Notes under the pieces: model-generated | The model's database searches: none | Told to the model about the DNA's origin: nothing | Seen by the model: only the letters and a program-made list of their open reading frames with translations | Assembly: GCA_964413185.1 (NCBI GenBank) | Contig: CAYPSX010000227.1 | Location: forward strand, 1-6,364 | Direction of reading: 5' to 3' | Length of the DNA: 6,364 nucleotides | From: Salinivirga sp964413185 | GTDB lineage: Bacteria > Bacteroidota > Bacteroidia > Bacteroidales > Salinivirgaceae | Translations under genes and position numbers: made by a program | Shown here: one piece after another, positions 1 to 4,815 of the stretch | How the letters are laid out: the number at the start of each line of letters is the position of its first letter | How positions within the stretch are numbered: the first letter of the stretch is position 1

Positions 1-154
1 CAATTTCCCAAATATTATTTTCATTTGATATTGTATCTACGTGAAGAAGATTAAGCCCATATATAATGTCAAAATTAATGTCGAAATATGTAATGTCTTG
101 ACCATAAGTTATATTTAGGCAAAAAAATGCAATGAGTAGTAACTTTGTTTTCAT
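1..154 (-). CDS. N-terminus of a secreted protein of unknown function (partial, runs off the window)
   Basis: An ATG at 154-152 opens a frame of 51 codons without a stop that continues past position 1. It encodes a classic export signal: a Lys-containing start (MKTKLL), a hydrophobic core (LLLIAFFCLNI) and a likely signal peptidase I site near TYG-QD, about residue 18. The mature part begins DITYFDINFDIIYG and is not recognisable. The Cys at residue 12 lies inside the hydrophobic core and has no lipobox around it, so I read this as a secreted or periplasmic protein, not a lipoprotein. There is no Shine-Dalgarno sequence; the start follows an A/T-rich stretch. The 135-bp gap to the prenyltransferase gene suggests an independent transcription unit. 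Function is unknown. The main doubt is that only 51 codons are visible. Confidence 0.68.
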   Translation of the reverse strand, partial: MKTKLLLIAFFCLNITYGQDITYFDINFDIIYGLNLLHVDTISNENNIWEI

Positions 155-289
155 TTTGGGTATAATTTATTAATTACAAACCGTAATGTAACAAAAATTA
201 CTCATAGTAACAAAAAAGTATACTAAGAGTCCTACCCAACAAATACTAGTAAATCAGAATATTATTTACAAATGATTATTTTTAAAATA
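155..289. other. AT-rich intergenic region with short palindromes and a direct repeat
   Basis: The gap between the prenyltransferase stop and the start of the partial secreted-protein gene. It contains GTAACAAAAA twice (188-197 and 207-216, 19 bp apart), TTACT-CAT-AGTAA (198-210), AGTATACT (217-224) and an ATTAC/GTAAT inverted pair (173-177/183-187). These could be operator or promoter elements of the gene at 154-1. I could not fit a convincing -33/-7 promoter, and there is no GC-rich hairpin with a U-tract to end the prenyltransferase transcript. Confidence 0.35.
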
Positions 290-1294
290 TCAAATCACCC
301 CCATCTTAAACAAAACAACGCTGGCAAGCAAGCCAACAAAGAAAAGCATGCTAAACAAACGGTTGTAAATAAATGCATGGCTTACCAAATATAGCGGCCA
401 GCCTGTTTTGTTGTTTTCCGGTGCTTCTTTGGGGCGCGGCGTGCTAAAAACTTTAAATGTGGAGATCAGTTTGGGTATGGCCAAAAATGTAATGAGCAAA
501 GGCCATGCACTGTTTTCAATTACGTAGAAAGCTATCATTGCATATTGTATAATCCACATCAGCATAGTAAAATAACGTGCTTTTTTTTCTTTGAGAAGAA
601 CAGGTAAAGTGTATACTTTCTTTTTTAAATCTTCCTGCAATTTGTCTGTGTGTTTTCCGAGTAAAACGGTAGTGGGGCCAATGGCATAAAGTAATGCAAT
701 ATATACCACATCCCAATTCCAGGTTCCTGAGGTTGTTACGTAATAAGTTCCGCCAATCATGAGTGGTCCCCAGACCAGCAAAACCACAAGTTCGCCCAAA
801 CCAATATATTTGAAGGGCCATGTGTAAAACAACAGGAACACCAGTCCGGCAACAAAAAAGGCAATTGTGATGTAATCGGTTCTTAAGATCAGGAACAATC
901 CGCTGATACTAGCAATGGCCAGTGAAAATGCCACATACTTATAAAATGTTTTGGCTGATGCGTACCGATGCTCCAGCAACTGAACGCCATAAAGCGACCG
1001 GAAATAGTTGTTTTTATCTATGCCCCGTTTGTAATCGACCAGGTCGTTGATGAGGTTATTCGATGCGTGGGCGAAAATCAGCCCAACAAAAGCTACTGAA
1101 AAGTTGATTACGTTGAAACTGTCAAATAAATAGGCCAGTATCCCGGCAATAATTACCGAAAAAGCTGTCATAATCAACACAGAAGCCCTGGTGGCTAACA
1201 ACCAACGCGAAACAGCATCTAATCCGTTCCATTCCTCTTTTGATACTTGCGGAATTTTAGTTAAAGCTGCTCCCCAAAATGAAAAGTTTGCCAT
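290..1294 (-). CDS. UbiA-family prenyltransferase, MenA-like
   Basis: A 334-aa integral membrane prenyltransferase of the UbiA superfamily. These enzymes transfer a polyprenyl chain from a diphosphate to an aromatic or other acceptor, as in menaquinone synthesis by MenA. Both Asp-rich, Mg-diphosphate-binding motifs are visible: NDLVDYKRGID at residues 83-93, and DKLQED at 217-222 followed by TLPV. The family segment with GLGE (165-168) and GPLMIGGTYYV is also present. About eight or nine hydrophobic segments span residues 36-330, as the family expects. The first ATG gives a normal length. Motif II reads GKHTDKLQED instead of the more usual N-x-x-D-x-x-x-D of MenA, and no other menaquinone gene is nearby, so the acceptor is open: DHNA is possible but not shown. 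The 280-bp structured gap upstream suggests a separate transcription unit. Family assignment is firm; substrate is inferred. Confidence 0.88.
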   Translation of the reverse strand: MANFSFWGAALTKIPQVSKEEWNGLDAVSRWLLATRASVLIMTAFSVIIAGILAYLFDSFNVINFSVAFVGLIFAHASNNLINDLVDYKRGIDKNNYFRSLYGVQLLEHRYASAKTFYKYVAFSLAIASISGLFLILRTDYITIAFFVAGLVFLLFYTWPFKYIGLGELVVLLVWGPLMIGGTYYVTTSGTWNWDVVYIALLYAIGPTTVLLGKHTDKLQEDLKKKVYTLPVLLKEKKARYFTMLMWIIQYAMIAFYVIENSAWPLLITFLAIPKLISTFKVFSTPRPKEAPENNKTGWPLYLVSHAFIYNRLFSMLFFVGLLASVVLFKMGVI

Positions 1295-1420
1295 ATCATT
1301 AAATTTTGTAAATGTTCATTCAATATTAAAATGACAAACACTTCGAATGGATTTATGTTTAATGATTCTAAATAGAGGATAGGTGTGATTATTATAAAAA
1401 CACCAGTTTGTTTAACCCAA

Positions 1421-1440
1421 ATTGAGCGATTCCGCTCAAT
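1421..1440. repeat. Perfect inverted repeat, 8-bp arms, 4-nt loop
   Basis: ATTGAGCG (1421-1428) and CGCTCAAT (1433-1440) are exact reverse complements around the loop ATTC. The right arm directly abuts the next, larger inverted repeat. Neither side has a T-run, so it is not a standard intrinsic terminator. It lies between the 3' end of the acyltransferase gene and the 5' end of the prenyltransferase gene. Confidence 0.8.
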
Positions 1441-1503
1441 CGATTAAGTAAATGTAAGCATTTCTCCTCACTTGTTCGGTGAAACGCAACATTTACTAAA
1501 TCG
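1441..1503. repeat. Long imperfect inverted repeat with CTTGTTCG inner loop
   Basis: CGATTAAGTAAATGT (1441-1455) pairs with ACATTTACTAAATCG (1489-1503) at 14 of 15 positions; the one mismatch is A1446/A1498. The 33-nt interior has its own small hairpin, TCAC (1468-1471) with GTGA (1479-1482), around TTGTTCG. The layout, a long outer stem with an inner hairpin at CTTGTTCG, is shared with the neighbouring repeat although the stem sequences differ. Confidence 0.75.
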
Positions 1504-1506
1504 GGA

Positions 1507-1562
1507 TTATACCTAAGTAAAGCGCTTGTTCGCTTTGCTCCAACCACTCAACTTAGGTTTAA
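1507..1562. repeat. Nested inverted repeat with CTTGTTCG inner hairpin
   Basis: ACCTAAGT (1511-1518) and ACTTAGGT (1551-1558) are exact reverse complements. One mismatch further out, TTA (1507-1509) pairs with TAA (1560-1562). Inside, AAAGCG (1519-1524) and CGCTTT (1531-1536) form a perfect 6-bp hairpin around CTTGTT, leaving 14 unpaired bases on one side. The element ends 13 bp beyond the acyltransferase stop codon, so it could act as a transcript 3' end, a pause site or an RNA-stability element. There is no U-tract. Confidence 0.75.
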
Positions 1563-1574
1563 CTATTATCTTTT

Positions 1575-2366
1575 TTACTCTTGAAAAGTGTAATTTTCGA
1601 TATTTTGGGTCAATTTATTCAGAAATCGCACCATAGGCGCCCCGTCAATTACGTTATGGTCTACGAGAATGGTCATGTTCAGTATTTCTCTTATCTCTAC
1701 TGAGTCGTTGATTACAACCGGCTTTTTAATAACTGAGCCAATACCAAAAGATAGCGGATGAACCGAGCGATGTATGAACCAGCCGTTTATTTTTCCCATC
1801 ATTCCAACCGACGTAACCGCCACATTGCCCATTTTGGCAAAAGCCAGGCGGGGCCGTTTTAACATGAATTGCCACACGAGCCGTCGAAGGAACGCGGGCA
1901 GGTGGTAATAAAGTTTTGTTCCTTTGCTTGTTTTCTGATTAAGCACAATATCCGCTTCTCCGGATTGCTGTTTTACTGCCCGGTTGATTTCTCCGGTTAT
2001 GTCGGCAATGCTTTTGGAACCGGCATCGGTGATAACCAGTGGCAGGGGAACCCGGCTACTTCCGCTGCCTTTTTCTATTAAAAAAGATATATTGATTTGG
2101 TTAAATTCTATCAGGTTCCTTTTGTTGTAAAGAAAAGCGGCTGCTTCGGGATGTTGCTGTAAAGTGTTGGCTATACATTTTAAAATGAAAGCATTAAAGG
2201 AAAGGTTAGCGCCATCTCTACGCAAACTTTTTAATTTTTGCCGGCTTTTCGTCACATCAAATTCAAGCAATGCTGCTACATGGTTTTTTTTCATTCCCAT
2301 CGCAAAAACATCGAATGTGGCAATCCTCGAACGGGGAATTTTTCTGAGAGAATAGTTTTTACTCAT
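1575..2366 (-). CDS. Stand-alone CAT/E2-type acyltransferase (2-oxoacid dehydrogenase catalytic-domain family)
   Basis: A 263-aa protein consisting only of the catalytic domain shared by dihydrolipoamide acyltransferases (E2) and chloramphenicol acetyltransferases. The active-site motif DHNVIDGAP carries the catalytic His237 and Asp241 followed by Gly242, near the C-terminus as usual. Upstream, NVAVTSVGMMGKINGWF (181-197) and SFGIGSVIKKPVV match the E2 core. There is no lipoyl domain and no E1/E3-binding domain, so it cannot carry its own swinging arm. It probably uses a CoA thioester or another protein's lipoyl domain; the substrate is unknown. I chose the ATG at 2366 because MSKNYSLRKIPRSRIATFDV is where family similarity begins. 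An in-frame TTG at 2429 would add 21 low-complexity basic residues (MYTPIKKNQHR...) with no family resemblance. The DUF433 gene lies 119 bp upstream, so co-transcription is possible. Confidence 0.85.
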   Translation of the reverse strand: MSKNYSLRKIPRSRIATFDVFAMGMKKNHVAALLEFDVTKSRQKLKSLRRDGANLSFNAFILKCIANTLQQHPEAAAFLYNKRNLIEFNQINISFLIEKGSGSSRVPLPLVITDAGSKSIADITGEINRAVKQQSGEADIVLNQKTSKGTKLYYHLPAFLRRLVWQFMLKRPRLAFAKMGNVAVTSVGMMGKINGWFIHRSVHPLSFGIGSVIKKPVVINDSVEIREILNMTILVDHNVIDGAPMVRFLNKLTQNIENYTFQE

Positions 2367-2485
2367 AAACTGATAAATACATTTGTGGCGATGAACGCGG
2401 TGTTGGTTTTTTTTTATGGGTGTATACAATCGATTTTTGTGGTATTTATGCTTATTTTTAATCTGCGAACAGCGGTTAGGTGGGT

Positions 2486-2728
2486 TTACGGGGAGTTCTT
2501 TAACGAATTATTAACCATTAAACCATCTTTCAGACATTCCTGAATGTAGGCAAAAACTGCTTGCAAGTCTTTTTTTGTCAAACGCGGATAATTCTCAAAA
2601 ATCTGATGTTCATCCCAGCCGGAAGCCAGTAAGTTTATAATATGTTCCACTGATAGCCGGGTTCCTTTGATTACAGGTTTTCCAGCCAAAATATTTTCAT
2701 TTGCTTCAATATGTTTCATCCAATCCAT
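2486..2728 (-). CDS. DUF433 (VapB45-type) antitoxin-like protein without an adjacent toxin
   Basis: An 80-aa DUF433 protein. The signature is clear: MDWMKHIEANENILAGKPVI (1-20) followed by KGTRLSVEHIINLLASGWD, then IFENYPRLTKKDLQAVFAYI. DUF433 proteins are small, probably DNA-binding, antitoxin-type proteins, usually encoded just before a PIN-like toxin (DUF5615 or similar). Here the next gene downstream is an acyltransferase, and the 119 bp between them are too short for a toxin. Length is normal for the family, with a slightly extended polar tail (NNSLKNSP). The ATG at 2728 fits the common MDW-x-KHI start; the ATG three codons in is a weaker alternative. Four TTTCAA repeats lie immediately upstream. 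Family call is firm; its role as an orphan antitoxin or plain regulator is inference. Confidence 0.85.
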   Translation of the reverse strand: MDWMKHIEANENILAGKPVIKGTRLSVEHIINLLASGWDEHQIFENYPRLTKKDLQAVFAYIQECLKDGLMVNNSLKNSP

Positions 2729-2777
2729 ATTTCAAATTAAGACTTTCAATTCAATATTTCAATGATTATTTCAAATT
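2729..2777. repeat. Four TTTCAA repeats directly upstream of the DUF433 gene
   Basis: TTTCAA cores start at 2730, 2744, 2757 and 2769, spaced 14, 13 and 12 bp. The outer two lie in identical decamers ATTTCAAATT (2729-2738 and 2768-2777). The array touches the DUF433 start codon. Since antitoxins often bind their own promoters, it may be an autoregulatory operator. The DNA is very AT-rich, so chance is a real alternative. The rest of this gap (2778-2852) holds nothing I recognise, including no terminator for the caspase gene. Confidence 0.4.
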
Positions 2778-2852
2778 GTATGTGTTTTATTATCAGAATA
2801 TGTGAGCTAAAGTCTTTATCTTGTTTATTAGGCGGTTAATTCAAGTTGTTTG

Positions 2853-3977
2853 CTATTTTAGCTTCCATTTTGACCATTTATTTTTGATATTTTCACTGAC
2901 ATTGGTTTGGGGGTTTTGTTCTACTTTGTTAATAAGTATGCTTTTTATGGGTATTTTTTCTTGCAGGTATTCATCTAAACCACCAAGCGTTGTTTTCCCC
3001 TTATCTTTGATCAATTTCTTTGTCAAAAAATAGGAAAAAAGGCCATGTTTCTCTTTGTTGTGAGCTTTTGCTGACTGGTTTTCACTTGTCGCGCTGAAAA
3101 CAATTAGATTACCGGATAGTTTTTTATGCTTTGGAACAATTTTGACTCCTCTACTAGCTACTAATCCCGTGTTTCTGGCACCACCAGAAAAGCATGCATC
3201 AAGAAAAACAACAGTTTTTTTCACGGGGTATTTTGTGAGCTTTTCGTATAGATAAGGTAAACTGATTGCATATTCTAAAGATGCTCCTGAAACATCAACA
3301 GGTATCAAATGAGGAGTTTTTGTTTGTTCATCAGGTAGGCCATGTCCTGCATAATAAAGAATTATGGAAACATCTTTACCTCCATGTTTACAAATAAGTT
3401 CAATTTGTTTTATGGCCTGCTGCATTTTGATAAATCCAGCATTTTCCAAATAAATAATATTGTCATTAGGAATTGCAAGAATTTCATTACATACCTTCCT
3501 GAATAATTGGGCATCTTTCAATGCAAAATCAACATTTTGCTCATAATTTAAATTCGTTTGGTAGGTTTTGTAATCTTCGTTTCCAATAATAAGTGCATAG
3601 GTATTTGTGTTGTCGTGTTTTACTGCTCTATTTATTACCAATGAATGCGCAGGTCTTTTTTCAATGAATGCTGTATTTTCAGTTGAGCCAATAATAAAAT
3701 GCTTTGGTTTGCTGAAACCATAGATACTATTGTTGCTTTTGATGCTAAATTTAGTTGTTTTGCTTTCAGCATAAATAGTATCATTTGAAATTACATACCT
3801 AGATATTGGGGATAAAGAATAAATCAGTTTAGTAGACAGTTCAAAACACCCGGATTCGCTCTCATAAACTATTGGTTCGTGATTGATTTTATAATTTGTC
3901 TGCTCACTTTCTGATGAAGACTGAGTAAAAGCCTTTATCGCTAGTAATAAAAATACGATTAAACTATTTGATCTCAT
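2853..3977 (-). CDS. Secreted caspase-family (C14, metacaspase-like) cysteine protease
   Basis: A 374-aa exported protein with a caspase-fold peptidase domain. Residues 1-19 form a signal peptide (RSNSLIVFLLLAIKAFTQ). Residues 20-125 are an unrecognised, beta-rich segment. The caspase domain runs from about TYALIIGNEDY (126-136) to 350. The catalytic dyad is complete: His212 in YYAGHG (208-213) and Cys262 in DACFSG (260-265). The family landmarks FSATSENQSA (294-303), HGLFSYFLTK (311-320) and QNP (354-356) are also present. Known relatives cut after basic residues or are activated by ligands or Ca2+; nothing here fixes the specificity. Its start lies 2 bp after the stop of the secreted beta-sandwich gene, so the two are almost certainly co-transcribed and probably translationally coupled. 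Export argues against a simple cytoplasmic suicide effector. By eye the gene is AT-rich compared with the flanking metabolic genes. Confidence 0.9.
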   Translation of the reverse strand: MRSNSLIVFLLLAIKAFTQSSSESEQTNYKINHEPIVYESESGCFELSTKLIYSLSPISRYVISNDTIYAESKTTKFSIKSNNSIYGFSKPKHFIIGSTENTAFIEKRPAHSLVINRAVKHDNTNTYALIIGNEDYKTYQTNLNYEQNVDFALKDAQLFRKVCNEILAIPNDNIIYLENAGFIKMQQAIKQIELICKHGGKDVSIILYYAGHGLPDEQTKTPHLIPVDVSGASLEYAISLPYLYEKLTKYPVKKTVVFLDACFSGGARNTGLVASRGVKIVPKHKKLSGNLIVFSATSENQSAKAHNKEKHGLFSYFLTKKLIKDKGKTTLGGLDEYLQEKIPIKSILINKVEQNPQTNVSENIKNKWSKWKLK

Positions 3978-3979
3978 AT

Positions 3980-4675
3980 TTATTGAATTTTTAATACAGG
4001 AATTTCGCTAAACCGAAGTTTAAATTTGTCAAGTCGATCACCTATTAATGCACCATTTAATTTTTTTATTGAAGGATCAATATTTGCAAAAACAAACTGA
4101 ATTCTAAACGGAACACCTTGTATTAGTTCAATGTATTCGTCATTATCCGTTTTATTTCCCCATTTGAAGGTATCTGGTGTGAACTTTTGTCCATTCTCAT
4201 CAAAAATTGCAGTTGAACCAACGTAAAAACGCCATGATTCATTAGTTTTCGACTCTAAAATGTAATCGATGATTAAGGTAGTCCCATCTATTTGACATCT
4301 ATCAACATAACCATCAATATTTTTTGATGATGCTGAAGGTTTCTCTTTTTTTGTGGAAGGAATTACCTCCACTTTAAATTTAGTATCACCATTAAGGGAG
4401 CCAATCTCTGATAATACATCCCACGTAATTGTTTTTGTGCCATTTTCGCTGATATATTCCCCAATATCTCCTTCAACCTCTGTTAAAGGGCCGATGTAAT
4501 CAGCTTTATTTAAGGAATAATAAAGATTAACACTAACCATATCGTCAGGTGCTAATCCTTCAAGATTGTATTTGATATTAATTTTGTTGCCATTTTGTTG
4601 GCTTGTTACATTATTTATATTTTGAGCAGTAATAATTGTTGGAAGTAAAGCAAAAAATAGAATTAGTTCTTTCAT
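3980..4675 (-). CDS. Secreted two-domain beta-sandwich protein, operon partner of the caspase
   Basis: A 231-aa protein of unknown function. Residues 1-18 are a signal peptide (MKELILFFALLPTIITAQ, likely cleaved at A-Q). Residues 19-105 look like an Ig/fibronectin-like strand-rich domain: NINNVTSQQNGNKINIKYNL, a GPLTEVEGDIG turn, then KTITWDVL and a GDTKFKVEV strand. From memory, similar G-x-x-x-ITWDVL modules occur in exported Bacteroidota proteins, some encoded with caspases. A Lys/Ser-rich linker (about 107-117) leads to a second strand-rich domain (118-231) ending KFKLRFSEIPVLKI. No catalytic motif is visible. It is the first gene of the operon and the caspase starts 2 bp after its stop, so it is a candidate partner, inhibitor, substrate or localisation factor for the protease; this rests on context alone. 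A promoter-like site lies just upstream. Confidence 0.8.
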   Translation of the reverse strand: MKELILFFALLPTIITAQNINNVTSQQNGNKINIKYNLEGLAPDDMVSVNLYYSLNKADYIGPLTEVEGDIGEYISENGTKTITWDVLSEIGSLNGDTKFKVEVIPSTKKEKPSASSKNIDGYVDRCQIDGTTLIIDYILESKTNESWRFYVGSTAIFDENGQKFTPDTFKWGNKTDNDEYIELIQGVPFRIQFVFANIDPSIKKLNGALIGDRLDKFKLRFSEIPVLKIQ

Positions 4676-4693
4676 GTCGTTTTTTTTAATAAG

Positions 4694-4724
4694 CTAAATT
4701 AATAAGTTTATTGAAAAACACAAT
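4694..4724 (-). promoter_or_regulatory. Bacteroidota-type promoter for the beta-sandwich/caspase operon
   Basis: On the minus strand, ATTG (4724-4721) is followed after exactly 19 nt by TAATTTAG (4701-4694). The latter differs from the Bacteroidota -7 consensus TAnnTTTG at one position, and the -33/-7 spacing is as expected. It would start transcription about a dozen bases before the ATG at 4675, leaving a short A-rich leader. It also lies just beyond the terminator of the preceding gene. The assignment is by eye in AT-rich DNA, so chance remains possible. Confidence 0.45.
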
Positions 4725-4760
4725 GAACGATTTTTCAACAGTGAAAACCTCAAATCAATA

Positions 4761-4792
4761 TAAAAAATCCCGCACAACTTCAGTCATGCGGG
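4761..4792 (-). terminator. Rho-independent terminator of the acyl-CoA carboxylase beta gene
   Basis: Read on the minus strand, CCCGCA (4792-4787) pairs with TGCGGG (4774-4769). Two wobble pairs and two further pairs extend this to a 10-bp stem closed by a UGAA tetraloop (4782-4779), followed by A and six T residues (4767-4762). The wobble pairs form only in the minus-strand RNA, which confirms direction. It lies 23 bp beyond the stop codon of the carboxyltransferase gene. Confidence 0.9.
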
Positions 4793-4815
4793 CTGTCAAT
4801 TAAAATTGTAACTAT

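Noticed and set aside
516..821. Second minus-strand frame inside the prenyltransferase gene
   Set aside because: It overlaps entirely the membrane-protein gene in another frame; the real frame has all the UbiA motifs.
1295..1380. Promoter for the prenyltransferase gene
   Set aside because: A GTTTG is present, but no TAnnTTTG-like box sits 18-21 bp downstream of it, so I did not call one.
1421..1440. First inverted repeat as an intrinsic terminator
   Set aside because: The stem is good but no T-run follows on either strand.
2367..2429. Upstream TTG start for the acyltransferase
   Set aside because: It adds 21 basic, low-complexity residues translated partly from an A-run and unlike the family N-terminus; the ATG at 2366 begins exactly where similarity starts.
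2238..2543. 101-codon plus-strand frame across the DUF433/acyltransferase junction
   Set aside because: It is antisense to two well-supported genes, its product is composed of low-complexity hydrophobic runs from T-rich DNA, and no domain is recognisable.
2809..2819. TAAAG-T-CTTTA palindrome downstream of the caspase gene as its terminator
   Set aside because: Five AT-rich pairs around a single base cannot form a stable hairpin and no U-tract follows.
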